Source: Drosophila persimilis (lineage: Eukaryota > Arthropoda > Insecta > Diptera > Drosophilidae). Taken from it: a DNA stretch of 64,000 bases. The stretch spans positions 11,532,001 to 11,596,000 of the forward strand of contig NW_020825288.1 in the NCBI RefSeq assembly GCF_003286085.1. The letters run 5' to 3'. The position numbers and the translations under genes are program-made. The notes below the pieces were generated by a model, which saw nothing but the letters and a program-made list of their open reading frames with translations, searched no databases and was not told the DNA's origin. Of the stretch, positions 38,601 to 50,730 are shown piece by piece (within the stretch, counting starts at the first letter, position 1; every line of letters begins with the position of its first letter).

Positions 38601-41264
38601 CTGCGTCGTGGCCCCATCATCCTCCCTCCAGCCTGGCTATCTATATATGTAACTACCTATCCTGCTCACACACACAGACACATTCTATTGAGAGCTATAA
38701 ATCGCGAGCGTTGTGTGTGTTTAGTGTGTATTGTGCGGGGCCCATCTAACTACCGGTTATCGCGGCTTTTGTTGTGGGGCCTGGGGACCCGCGGGACCCT
38801 CCGACTGGCGATTGCGCGACCGCAACGGAGTAAGGTTTATCGTCAATATATGTACATATATATGTATGTTTGTTTGTCCCCCTGCCCTGCTCTGCTCCTC
38901 CAGCGCATCATTATCATCAAACTACATCGGTTCCCATCTCGCAATAAATACATTTCGGGCTTTTAGCAGTCCATAACAAAAGTTAAATAAAAGAAGCCGC
39001 TAAGTTTTTTTTTATTTTGTGTTAGCGTGTCTGCGTCTGGATCGCTCTTGTTTTTTCTTTCTGTTTCATTGAGCGTTGCCAAAACTGGATTCGAAGCACC
39101 TCCGAACTCCGAACCGCGAATTTCGAACCTAATGAGATTTTTTTTTCGTCGTCGCTTGACAAGGGTTCTCATTGATGGATTGTCGTTTAGTTCGTTATTG
39201 ATTTCGTTAATTTCCATGGTGGTGTGCCGATGGTGGGTTTTAAAATAATGAAAAAGCTTTACTGCTGGACATCTGCCGTATTCGAACTGTATTTCTGAAT
39301 ACCAATCTAGGTAATTATTTGTTCTAGTAGCTCTTATACTGAAACCATGTGCGTTGTACACCTATGACTGTAGTATAAGAGTTTCTCTGTTAATGTTCAA
39401 GAGTTACTGTATAAGAGAGTTCTGCTCTCTTTATCTACTATTACTGTTTGCTGGAATTGCGATGGCACGAAAAGTTTTTTGTATTAATAATAATAATTGC
39501 TGCCGGTCAATTTTAATGATCTTCAAATATACTTATTTATATTTATTATTTAAATGTAGAAATAATCTTCTTTCGCTTGGTAATCTCCAGGGGCTTAGTA
39601 TTTTGTACCGACCCCAGGGAGAATCGCACATCCAATTCTTAATATCAAAATCGTGCTCGGCCTTTTTTCTCAGTGTATTGTATGGTACGCATGTGGCTCT
39701 CTGAGATCGCGCCGTGCGAAAGATAAGCTCTCCCCAGAGTTGCCGAATTTTGGAACTGGAATGGAGTGGAAACGACTGGGAATTGGAACGGCAACAGTTC
39801 ATGATTCCACCCCAGTGACGACACTCGCGGCCACCTAACACATATTTCACGCTGAAGGGAATTCCTTGTGCTCCCCAAGGGGCAGGTGGCTAGGACGCAC
39901 TCACCCGTACACATTTTCGTACATGTATTTTGTTTGGGCAATTTTAATTATTGCCCCCACGCATGGGTATTTTCGTTGATAATACCCCTGGGTCTGGGCT
40001 GTGGCCCATCCCTCTAATTATTTATTTGGGGGCTATGAATGGAGTTCCCTTTTTGCCAAAAATTTGCATAATTATGCCATTAGCCGACATTTCATAATAA
40101 CGAATGGTCTTCTGCTTATTCGTGCTGTAGTCTATTCTTATATGGGTTTTTTTACTATTTCCAGAAATATTCCTGATAAACAGCTAGAACAAAAACTAGA
40201 CTAAACGTTGGCTGGCTTTTCCACGGAATCATTAGAACGCTATTTAAAATTTGAAAAACTGACCCGATAAGGGCAGGGCCTGACTGTTCGACTAGCTTTC
40301 CACCTAATCCTCGGGCGCAATCTTTCACGGCAACTGATTCATCAACCTGCCTGCCTGCTGCCAGCCCGAGTGTTGGCCAACAAGGGCAGATGGCCCGCTT
40401 ATCAAAATGCAGAGTGAAGTATATATAATACTCGTAGGCCAAATTTCCAGCAAACTTCGATTATTCTAACTACTTCGGGGTAATTTTCATATCAATTCAT
40501 AAAGTGTAGTACAACTCTTGCTCCTCCTTCCACATGGGGTCTTATCATGACCAACATAAAAGCACAGAGTCCCCTATTGAGATCTTCAGTTGTGTTCCTT
40601 CGATTGATCGCTAAAGGCGCTGGGTAAAAACTATTTCATTCAAGAAATATCACATTTACGGCGTCAGCTCTCTCTCTCCCTGTGTGCGTGTGCGTGTGTG
40701 TTGTGTGTGTTTTGATTTGAAAACGATCCTATATTTGTTTATAAACAAACTGTTTTTCATGCTGCCACCTGACAGCAGCCAGGCTAGACGGAAGGGCTGC
40801 TCAAATAACGCCAAAAGGTGGGGCATCAGCTAGGGAAAGGGAATTCGCTTGAAGAAAAGCGGAGCCCGTCGATACGCCCACAGTTTTCTCAGTTGTTTGT
40901 TGTTTATTTTTCTGAATTGTTGCCTTGTTAACCTTAACATTTGTGCGACTACCGCTGCTGTCGCTGTTGCTGCATCGATCTCTCGTTTCATTAGACAGCA
41001 ATCAAAATTATTGCTGATAGCAAGAGCGGAAAAGTACTGCCAAACCGGAGGGGGAGGCCATCCATTGAAGGGAAAACTTTGTACCAACTTTAGCCCGTGG
41101 CTTCTTTCCGACTGACTTGGCATATTAGACGGCCAAGAAAACCTTGAACTACTTTGGTTTTTCGAGTCCGAAGGGCAGGCAGCAGCAGCCAGCAAATTTA
41201 TGAATAGAAAGAAACCTGTGTGTGGTGGAGAGATACTATCGCCTGTCTCGGCGACTACCTAAGG

Positions 41265-41315
41265 CCTGGACTGGAACTGGAATTGGAATTGGAACTGGGA
41301 CTGGGACTGGGACTC
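41265..41315. repeat. (ACTGGR)n hexanucleotide minisatellite
   Basis: Tandem ACTGGA, ATTGGA and ACTGGG units, about eight copies. Similar tracts occur near 5,945-5,975 and 16,645-16,695. Confidence 0.8.
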
Positions 41316-43458
41316 GTCTCGCTCTCTCGTGTTCTTTTTTGGGATCATCGTTAAGTGAGCCGCACATCCGATTTCTGTTGTTCCTTGGGCCGCCGAGGCA
41401 CACAGGTAGTATCGCTTCAAAAAGGCACGACCTGTTTTCATTTTTCTTTACTTATTTTTCTGATTTCTGGTTTTCTTGTTTTCTTGTTGTAGGTTTTTGT
41501 CCCTTTTGTTTGGGCTGCACTTTCGACTGTTTTTCGGGCTGTGTTTCCAGTCATTAGATCCTTATCTAATTTCGCTGCTGCTTCTGAGCTGCTCTTTTCG
41601 ACTGGTTTTGGCTCGTTCCATCTCTTGTTTTCTCTGCTCTCTGCTCACAGTTCTCTCCCGGAATGACCGGCCATTCATATTTGCTACGTGATCCCAGCGA
41701 GCGTCGTTCTGTTGTTGGCCTTTTTTCCGGGTAACTACAGAAATTAGCGTATCGACCACAAAAGCAAACACGCTTTGCAGTCCCTGGCATTGGCATTGGC
41801 ATTGGCTTTGGCTCGGGGCTTAGGGTTTGGGTCACGTTTTGACGACAAACAACAGTCCAGAGAGGGGAGCGAGAGGCCGTTCATGCCAGGTCCTGCCGGC
41901 CCCTTATCAGCGCTATTTAGCATGGCTATAAAGAATCATATTCCCCATAGATCCGACCTGTCGCCTGTCTGGTGCAATTTCGTTTCACACCTGTTGGGCC
42001 GCTCGCCCATCGTCTAGAGTTCTACCCGACGAATCGGTTGCTCTCGTCTCTCGTCTTTCGTCTCTCGTTCTGTTTCTGTTTTTACTCGTATTTTTATTTG
42101 TTTGCTTTCCCACTGGCGTGCGAGTTGTTTGTTCTACGCTTTGCCATATTGCTATTGCCCATTGAGGTTGTTTTTTGTGTGTTTTTTTCTGCTATGGTAA
42201 TTAGAGGCTTGTAGCCTGGTAGAACCCTAAAACCTGGGTTTATGCGCCAACATAAATTCTGTGCTTTACAGCTCCCATAAACGATGATGATGTTCTACGG
42301 CTAGATGTCCTTCTATAAATATTTATATTTTACTCTGTTCTTTATTCCGTTTTCATTATCAAATTAAGGATATTTTTCTTTAATAAATAATGCCTCAATT
42401 ATGATAATTTCTTCGGAAACATTATATGAAATATGCTTATTCTTTGTACTTCGGGTTTATCTTATGAAATATTCGTTGCATCTAGAGTTTTTCCTTAACG
42501 GTAAACGGTAAAACTCCAAACTCAAAACTTCCAAGACTTCTCTTGGACCTTTCCTTCTCACTCGCACTCAGAAACACCAAGGACCGCAATCGTCTCTCCT
42601 CTCTGAGCGAAAGCATCCTCTCCCACCACGTACTCTCTCGAGTGCAGTACACAATGACAAGCCACACATTTCCCTCTCTCTCTCTCTCTCTCTCTTTCTC
42701 TCTTGCACTAAGTTCTTTTATTGCCTCGCTTTTATGGTACTCCCTGAGCGAGAGTACTCTCTCTCAATCACTCAGAGGAGTACAGAAATATAGGTTAGGT
42801 TAGGTTACTGTCCAGAAAAGTAACGGGGACAAAAGCACAGGCCGCAGAAGATCATACATTGAGAACAATTTGATAGTCAGTTGATGCACAGGCAAATGGC
42901 AAATTCACTGATAATAATCAATATATGGGTTAGTAAATTCACAAACCGCATAGACCCATTGATCTCTGACCCACTAATCCGGACATCAAACATAATAAAC
43001 ATCAGTCTCATTACGTCCCCACATTATTCAATTTGTTGCGCGCAATAGCACTTAAAATATTATATATGTACAATATAGTATATTGGTTGCATGGGATACA
43101 ATCATCTTTGGCTAAAATCTCGCACTTATCACAAAAAAATGTACCATATGCTTGTGTATTTATAGTTTCCTTAGCAATTCTAAATCAATCGAAAGCGAAA
43201 ACGAATACCAAAATCCAAACAGAGCGCAGATATCATTTGCATGTAACGATTGCATTTTATGGACGACTCAGATTCATTTGCTTGTTGGAAGTCAGCCGGA
43301 CGTTGAGCGAGCAACTGAAAACAGATCACAATATACCCAAAATATCCATTCAGCTGTGTCCCAGCTAAACAAAAAGCATCCACACACTCATCCCACAAAT
43401 CGAATCGAATAAGAATCAAATCATCAATAGAGAGAGAGATAGAACATCGGGTAGGAGC

Positions 43459-46400
43459 ATGAGCCTGTGGAAGCGCATCTCCAGCCATGCCGACTGCGAG
43501 GCTCGTATGGCAGCCTACTACGATGAGAAGGGTCTCTTCGACCTGCGTCTCTGCTTGGCGGCCTGGATCGAAGACAGAATAATGTGAGTAGATCATAACG
43601 TGGGGGTGGCTGGCAGCAGTTGATGTCGGGATGTGGGCGGGCATTGATCAGATCTAGAATTAGAAAACTGCTTCATTTATAATTCAAATAATAATAGTCC
43701 CACCCCTCCTCATACAGGTCCGAACAGATCACACCAAACTCTGCGGAACAACTGGAGCGCGTGGCCCTCAAGTTCAACGAGGATCTGCAACAGAAGCTAC
43801 TCTCGACGCGCACGGCCAGCGATCAGGCACTCAAGTACCGAGTTGTAGAGCTTTGCACCCAAATCCAGCGCACATCTGCCCTCGAGCTGTACACGCATTT
43901 GCGCGGCGGATTACAAAAGGAGCTGCAGCTAGCGACGGAGAAGAGTGTGGCTACACCAGGTCCATCGATGCCCCTCAGTCCCTACAACATGAACAATCCA
44001 TCCGGCTACATGGATCCCAGTGAACTGATGGCCGTTCAGCCAGCGGTTGGCGCCGGTTTGGGAGTCATTCACAATGCGCTAGGCACGGCAAAGGTGGAGC
44101 TGTTCGAGATCGAGCATCAGATACTGCAGTACTTTAATGAATTCAGCACCTGCGGCAACTCCCTGAAGATGCTCGTCCAGAACTACAGCTACATGCTGAA
44201 CTCCACAGGATCCCCAAATCCCGAGGAGGCGTTCAAATGCCTGATGACGGAGAAGGCGGCCATTGTGACGACCCTATGCCGGAGCTATATATGCTACGAG
44301 CCGCTGCAGGAGCTGATTATCAGCGAACTGAATAACTGGCGCCGTCAACAGGCGCTGGCCGGCAATGGGGCCCCTTTCCAAGAGAGCACTCTTGATCAGA
44401 TTCAGCGTTGCTTCGAGCTACTCGAATCCTTTATTGGCCACCTCCTGGCGGCCGTCAAAGAGACGCTTCGTGTGCATCTCGTCAACGACGAGCCAGAACT
44501 GAACAATCTGCTCGAGCGTGTGAGAGGTGCACAAAAGAATCTGGTGTGCGCCGCCTTCATTGTGGACAAACAGCCGCCACAGGTGATGAAGACAAATACG
44601 CGCTTTGCGGCCTCTGTCCGCTGGCTGATCGGCTCCCAATTGGGGATACACAATAATCCGCCCACCATTGAGTGCATCATCATGTCGGGTAAGCGTCCCC
44701 ATAGAGATATCTACCGGCATTTACTAATCATTCCCTCCCACTCCCTCCCCGTTTGCAGAGAACCAGGCAAATCGTTTCGTTACCCGCGGCACCCAAATGG
44801 ACAGCACCCTGGCTGGTCAGTCTTCGGGGGAAATACAGAACTGCTCCAGCACCATGGAATACCAACAGAATAACCACATCTTCTCGGCCAGCTTCAGGAA
44901 CATGCAGCTGAAGAAGATCAAGCGGGCCGAAAAGAAGGGCACCGAGAGCGTCATGGACGAGAAGTTTGCCCTGTTCTTCTATGCGACGACCACAGTCAAC
45001 GACTACCAGATTCGGGTGTGGACCCTGTCGTTGCCGGTGGTGGTGATTGTTCATGGCAACCAGGAGCCACAGTCGTGGGCCACCATCACCTGGGACAATG
45101 CCTTTGCGGATATTGTACGGGAACCATTTGCGATCACCGATCGCGTGACCTGGGCCCAGCTCTCGGTGGCGCTTAATACCAAATTTGGGTCAAGCACACA
45201 GCGGGCCCTGACCAGGGATAACCTGGACTTTCTCTGTGAGTCCAGATTTTTTGGTTCCGTTCGTCAGTTTTGTTACTGATATATTTCTCTTCCTCTTCCT
45301 GTTTCAGTTGAGAAGCTGCAACGCGATGAGCGTAGTGATTATATCACGTGGAATCAGTTCTGCAAGGAGCCGCTGCCCGATCGCAACTTCACCTTTTGGG
45401 AATGGTTCTTTGCCATCATGAAACTCACCAAAGACCATCTGATGGGCATGTGGAAGGCCAGCTGCATTATGGGCTTCATCAACAAGGCCAAGGCGCAGGA
45501 TGATCTCATGCGTTCGGCCACGGGCATTGGCACCTTTCTGTTGCGCTTTTCCGACAGCGAATTGGGTTGGATCAGTTGATTGATGTATGCAGATAGATGG
45601 ATATTAATGTGTGATCCTTTATTGCAGGTGGCGTTACCATTGCCTATGTGAATGAATACGGATCGGTTACCATGCTTTCGCCATGGACTGCGCGTGATTT
45701 TCAGATCCTCAACCTGGCCGATCGCATACGCGACTTGCATATGCTGCGCTGGCTACATCCGAGCGACACCAATGGAGTGCCCCAGGAACGGGATCGCGCA
45801 TTTGGCGAGTTCTACTCAGCTCGTGATGGTACGAATGGTATATGATTTCCCCCTCGAATCGAGTAAATACGGGTTTTGTTTGCTAATTGAAATTTGAATT
45901 TTGATAGAACCCAAAGCCGGCTATGTGAGAAGCACGTTACACGTCCAGGTACGCAATGCGATTGGAGATAATGGTTCCATTATTGGGACACCACAGCATC
46001 CCATACCATCTCCACCGCAGGATAGTAGCATGTCAATGGGAAAGTAAGTTTCGATGCATGACCGATGCCCCAGGCACACACAGCTAACATGCATCTCTGC
46101 AACACCGCAACAAGAATATTGTACTATAATGTGATATGACTCCCCCTCTGCCCCCCAGAAAAAAAAAATGATTAAAACTTAACAGCTCCGCACGAAGACC
46201 CTTGGTCTTTGGTCTTTCCTTAAATTTTATTTGCTTTGCTTTTGCGTTGTTTTGTTTATGATTTTGTCAAAAGTTTTACTAAGATTGCAATACTTTGAAT
46301 TCGAGAAAAAAGAAAGGGGAGGAGACTCTGCCTGACTAACCGAGCGCCTACCAGGAAATTTGTAAATTAAACTGATATGATTGAACCCCACAATGGGCTA

Positions 46401-47862
46401 TTTGTAGAGCTCTCAATCCCCAAACCACAGCCCGTTCCCCAATTTATTTAAGTTAATTACAACACAGCCCCACTTATTGTACGATTTGTTTATTTTCATT
46501 CTCCAATTGTATACCATCGGTTGATTTTTTGGGTGTTCTGTTGGTGTACCACAGCCCTGAGGACTCTGATTCGGATGATAGCTGTGTGTTAGATGCCATA
46601 GAGAGATATGTGGCGGACACATCACCCGATGATCCCGTATCCCGTGAGATCATTGCCACCATTATGAGTGCAACGTGTAAATCCCCACTTTCCTCGAGGT
46701 ATAACTATTTAAGTATGATATTCCGCATCCAAAGATCACTCTCCTCGATCAGATTCCACCCAAAACCTCTTCAGCCGACTGCTGTATGCTGTTCGCTGAG
46801 CTGCTCTCTCTTCATCTGATTGATTCGCCGAGACGCTGATTCCGACCCCTCAATAAATCGTTCGATCCATCAGCTCATGCTCATTCCAACCAACACCACC
46901 ATATTATCAGACGCACTCGACTCCCGTCACGTCACGTCACGCCACGCAACGCCACGCTAACCCCTCGCATTCATCGTATCAGATCCGTTTCAGATGCCCT
47001 GCGCCCCCCAAAAAACCGTATTAACAATAGCCATTTAGCTGGTCGCTAGCTCAGTATATAAGAGATATACATATGTCGAATATAAGCTCAAATTGTATGC
47101 ATTGTTTATGTTTTTATAGTCTTTTTGTTTTTTCAAAGTATTGCCATCTTTTTAGACTTTTTCAGCCGCGAATTGATCAAAACGCCTAGTCAAGCAATAA
47201 TTGGCTTTAACAAATAAATGATTTTCCTCTAACCATTCTTCCATTCTCCTTTTTCTATATATTTTGGCTATGAACGCAGCTTGCAGAATAGCACCATCAT
47301 GCACCTGTAAATCTGAGATCTCTAGGCTGAAACCAGCAACCAACGAAGCAGCATAACAAATTAATTTTTAATATTAAGAATATTAAGGGACATGCAGTCC
47401 AACGAAATTGCGATTGGCTATAATTGAATTGAATTTAATTTTCTTGCATGCATTTTTCGAACTAATTGTCCGTTTGCCTGCTAGATAAATTGATTGATTG
47501 CTTGCTTGTTGCTGTTGTCATTTTTTGATCGAAATGTTATTGTTGTTTAAACAAATTTTTGGAAAAAAGAGATACTTTTAGGGACACAAACATTCCATTT
47601 GCTTTCTCTGCCATACCCCATATCTATCCATTTTTGCCACAAAGAAACTAACCCACATAAACCCCTTTCATTTTCCACTAACCACTCCTACCATTTGCAC
47701 GATATTTTCCAACATATTTATTTTTCATTATTAATGTTTATTTTTCTTTCCTTCTAATTTTTATCCACAAAAATCGCTATATATTTTAGTTCCGGTGACT
47801 TTGCAATGACGGATTTCGATTCGATGACGAACTTTGTCGATGTGTATAAACAGATTATATAA
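43459..47862 (+). CDS. Stat92E: Stat92E, JAK/STAT pathway transcription factor
   Basis: Encodes the single fly STAT. It is phosphorylated by the JAK Hopscotch, dimerises through SH2-phosphotyrosine contacts, and binds TTCnnnGAA sites in the nucleus. Coding exons are 43,459-43,583, 43,718-44,688, 44,759-45,235, 45,308-45,565, 45,628-45,828, 45,908-46,043 and 47,790-47,862. All have GT-AG borders, and they join in frame to 746 aa (D. melanogaster 754-761). An optional exon lies at 46,555-46,674. The start MSLWKRISSH matches the known N-terminus. In order it has an N-terminal interaction domain, a coiled coil (about 130-320), a DNA-binding domain containing KTNTRFAASVRWLIG, a linker (ITWNQFCKEP), and an SH2 domain with FLLRFSDSELGG, whose Arg604 should bind phosphotyrosine. 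The activating tyrosine is Tyr683 in GYVRSTLHV. The C-terminus SGDFAMTDFDSMTNF resembles the melanogaster end. Key residues are intact. Confidence 0.97.
46555..46674 (+). CDS. Stat92E: Stat92E cassette exon encoding an acidic 40-aa insert
   Basis: A frame beginning CCTGAGGACTCTGAT follows a strong acceptor (T-rich tract then CCACAG) and ends before a GTGTAA donor. The exon is exactly 120 nt, and both flanking junctions are phase 2. Inclusion therefore adds 40 residues (PEDSDSDDSCVLDAI...) and keeps the C-terminal frame. The insert is acidic and would lie in the transactivation region just after the activating tyrosine segment. Alternatively the frame can run past the donor to a stop at 46,817-46,819 as a terminal exon. 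I do not recall this insert from the melanogaster protein. Confidence 0.55.
47280..47310 (+). CDS. Stat92E: Possible alternative terminal exon of Stat92E
   Basis: A GCAG acceptor at 47,276-47,279 is followed in phase 2 by codons for LQNSTIMHL and a TAA at 47,308-47,310. Joining exon 6 or the cassette exon to it would give an alternative C-terminus. The segment is short, so chance is quite possible. Confidence 0.2.
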
Positions 47863-49980
47863 ACAATTGAAAGTGTGCCGTGTGGATGCCCTCCCCCCCG
47901 ACCTAGACGATATAGATATGCCCCCTTCCCCCCAGCAGCGATTGCAGCCATCGTGGAACTGCTTTTTAAAAAAGTTTTTATCGTAAAGTTTTTACCTAAA
48001 ATGTAATTGTAAGATTTTGGGAATGCATCGTTGTGGCATGTTTAGTTTTGGTATGTATTCGAACTCTATTTATTTCGTACCCATTATCCACACCTTAAAA
48101 GTATTATACAGTACACATTATAGTAGTTGTATTTTTGCTCAGAGAAAATTATACAAAAGACAACGAACGAAGAAACGCATCGAGTCTTAGGTAAAATATA
48201 CATTAATAATCGTTATACAGAGTGCGGAAAATGTTAAAAAACAATAAGCTATTTATTATGCTAATATTCAAATATTAAATGTTTGTTGTTAAATGTATTT
48301 GAAAAGTTAATTGCCGTTTCACGCTATACATAATTAAACGAGTTCTCGTTTTGCATCGAAGGATGGACTCGCGGATGGTACTACGCCTGGTTTCACTGGT
48401 CAAGGATCCGATTAGCATTGTAAGACTAGATAGACGTAAATACAGGGAATGGAACGAATTACGAATTTACATAAAGAATTATTTCAGTTTACATACAGAT
48501 TATAGGTATATTTATAAATATGTGTACAACAATTACACTCGTGTACCTATCGCCTAAAATTAAAGAATAGCGCATTGCCTTTAGTTTCCTTTTCCTTCGG
48601 TTAATCAAACACTATGTTAATCGATTCTATTCTGTTCTTGCAGCATTTGTGAAACGACAAACAACTCTACCAAGAGCAATGCATGCAAATTGCCACCACA
48701 CCCTAAACACAAAATAAAAAACACCTGCAGCACACAGCAGCCAATTAATTGTATCTATTACGATTCTAATTATGTGTGATCTATGGATAACTTTAAGGTT
48801 TTCCATTGGAGTGTGTCCGCATGTTATTCGTTTTTTATACACTACATATATATTTTTTTTATACATACAATACGATATATTTTTAATTTGTTTAAATACT
48901 GTGTGACAAAGCATTCATTTTACGACGAATTGTGACGAGAGAATCGATTTAGTTAGCGAGTAACTATTTGTTGAATCTAAATTTTTGATTTTGATTGTAA
49001 TTTTAAAGGATTTATTTTTAAACCAACTATCAAATCTTACCAACTAAACTACCTTCGAGTTAAGGTCTAAGTTAAACGAAGGAGCAGCGAAGGCAAATTT
49101 TAATTGCATTTTAGTTTTAATTGTATTATTTACATAATATTGTGAAATGCTTTATGTGAGAGAACCCTTTAGAACCCTACTGCCCCCTTTATTGGCTTCC
49201 AATGCTGAAAATGCGCAAAAATCTAACCGATCCGTGTATATTTTTAATTGTTTGTGTTTGAGTATGAGTTTTGAGTTTTGAGTTTGAGAGTCCAGGGCAC
49301 AGTTTGCAATGCATTTCAAATGCGACAAATGCGATTGCCTTTAGTCAGTTTTTATGGAGAAGCACGAGGAGAACACGAAATACATATGTACATTATATAT
49401 GAGTAACAAGAGCATAATATTTTTTCTACACAACCATAAAACACTACACTATACACTATATCCTACACTATGCTACACTAAGCTTTGTACCGTGAACCGT
49501 AAGAATTTTATAAGACTTAAGTACAGACCGCCCAAAAATAAAACCACCCAAACAAATAAATAAATAATTCAAGAACTATTTTTAAACATTTACATGCCAA
49601 GAGGCAGGGCAGACGATTGTGTATTTGATATTGATATCCTAATCTGTGTAACGTAAAGTTTTAAATTTTTAATCGTAAAACTAACGCACACAAGAACACA
49701 CACACACATTCCCCAAAAAGAAACACAGATACACCCGAGCGCACTTCTATGTACTAGATATGTACATATGTACAACTACTATGTTACGTGTATTGTGCAA
49801 TGCTCGTTTAGAAACAAAGTTGATATTGGGAAATGTATTCAATGTATTTAAATGTTGACATTGTGTTTTAAATGTTATTTCAAAAGCGCTAATTGTGTGT
49901 CCAATTTGGAAATATATTTGTGGGAAACAACTAAAGAACTATTCTTGTCAAAATGGCCAATAAAGATTTGATTTTAAAAC
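47863..49980 (+). other. Stat92E: Stat92E 3' UTR
   Basis: AT-rich, noncoding DNA after the Stat92E stop. It ends at an AATAAA at 49,959-49,964, followed by a T/G-poor A-rich stretch. Earlier AATAAA-like hexamers near 49,550 could give a shorter form. No ORF of note. Confidence 0.6.
49959..49964 (+). terminator. Stat92E: Stat92E polyadenylation signal
   Basis: AATAAA at the end of the long AT-rich stretch, just before convergent MtnD signals on the other strand. Confidence 0.6.
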
Positions 49981-50014
49981 TAAAAAATAAAGTTTATTTT
50001 ATTAATCCATAAAG

Positions 50015-50020
50015 TTTATT
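50015..50020 (-). terminator. MtnD: MtnD polyadenylation signal
   Basis: Minus-strand AATAAA, 70 bases beyond the MtnD stop. A second copy lies at 49,993-49,998. Confidence 0.65.
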
Positions 50021-50089
50021 CCGAAAGTTTACATATTTTTAAATGCCAACGAATCACTGTGTATGCCAGAGAAGCAGATGTATTCCTTA

Positions 50090-50290
50090 TTAGTTCTTGG
50101 TGGAACAACACTTATCCTTGGGTCCGTTCTTGCAGGCGCACTGGCACTGCTGGCTGCAGGCGCAGTTGTCGCCGCACTTGGTGGCCGAGCACTGGCAGTC
50201 TGTGGATCAGATCAATGGTTTACTATTTAGACATTCACTCACCGTTTTTATGTATAAAAACTTACTTGTTCCGCAAGCCTTGCAACCCAT
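50090..50290 (-). CDS. MtnD: Metallothionein D
   Basis: A small cytosolic cysteine-rich protein that binds copper, cadmium and zinc through thiolate clusters. Exon 1 is 50,290-50,266 (MGCKACGT plus one base) and exon 2 is 50,199-50,090. They are joined across a 66-bp phase-1 intron with GTAAGT and CACAG borders, giving 44 aa. Twelve cysteines occur in CxC and CxxC patterns (positions 3, 6, 10, 12, 17, 21, 23, 27, 29, 31, 39, 40). The C-terminus KNGPKDKCCSTKN and the SATKCGDNCACSQQ stretch match MtnD as I remember it, rather than MtnB or MtnC. The gene is divergent from MtnE and shares its metal-responsive upstream region. It converges on Stat92E. Induction by MTF-1 is expected. Confidence 0.93.
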
Positions 50291-50391
50291 TTTTGTTTTT
50301 GGAATTAGTTTTTGTAAGATTCAGAAACGGAGTTTATTGCCTTTGCTGCTAGCAAACGATTTCTGATGCATCCAGAGGAGAGACTCTACCG

Positions 50392-50398
50392 TTTTATA
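50392..50398 (-). promoter_or_regulatory. MtnD: MtnD TATA box
   Basis: TATAAAA on the minus strand about 100 bases upstream of the MtnD ATG. An ATCAGAA initiator-like sequence lies about 30 bases downstream, near 50,365. Confidence 0.75.
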
Positions 50399-50422
50399 GC
50401 CCTGCAAGTGTGTGTTTGACTT

Positions 50423-50565
50423 TGCACACCACCAGAAGGGAACTCCGGTCGATGTGTTCCTCCTATGTGGGCTTATCAGGGGGCGTGCGCAAAGCGGCTT
50501 TATCTCTCTGTGGGCAAAGAAACGCGTACATTTTTTGCGCACGCTGAACGAGTGAAACTGCACAC
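50423..50565. promoter_or_regulatory. Shared metal response element cluster (four MREs)
   Basis: Four matches to the MTF-1 site TGCRCNC lie between the divergent TATA boxes: TGCACAC at 50,423-50,429, TGCGCAC on the minus strand at 50,485-50,491, TGCGCAC at 50,536-50,542, and TGCACAC at 50,559-50,565. Two CTTATC (GATA factor) motifs at 50,472 and 50,572 are interspersed. The layout fits metal-induced, gut-expressed transcription of both metallothioneins. Confidence 0.85.
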
Positions 50566-50629
50566 GACTTCCTTATCTAATCAGCAGTGAAACTATGGAA
50601 ACATACAATTCCAATAGCCCCAGACTGGG

Positions 50630-50636
50630 TATAAAA
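50630..50636 (+). promoter_or_regulatory. MtnE: MtnE TATA box
   Basis: TATAAAA about 95 bases upstream of the MtnE ATG. Transcription is expected to start around 50,655-50,665. Confidence 0.75.
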
Positions 50637-50730
50637 GCAAGCATTCTTCAGACAAACGGAATCAAACAGTTCCAACGGTTTCACCAGTCGTAGTGTTCAA
50701 CAGTCAAATTTAAAAAAAAAAACCAACAAG

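Larger units (their letters stand above)
32920..43458 (+). other. Stat92E: Large first intron(s) of Stat92E
   Basis: About 10.5 kb between the candidate 5' exons and the first coding exon. No conserved coding exon is recognised. It contains microsatellites (GTTGCC near 33,248-33,276, TATG near 35,245-35,267, TG at 35,639-35,669, ACTGGG-type near 41,268-41,313, CT near 42,673-42,696). It also holds one cluster of decayed ORFs at 37.7-38.3 kb. Intron enhancers are expected for this gene but not demonstrated here. The acceptor joining to the coding exon lies somewhere upstream of 43,459, possibly near 43,175. Confidence 0.5.

Noticed and set aside
44402..45054. Frames antisense to or out of frame with Stat92E exons
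   Set aside because: Shadows of the Stat92E coding exons.
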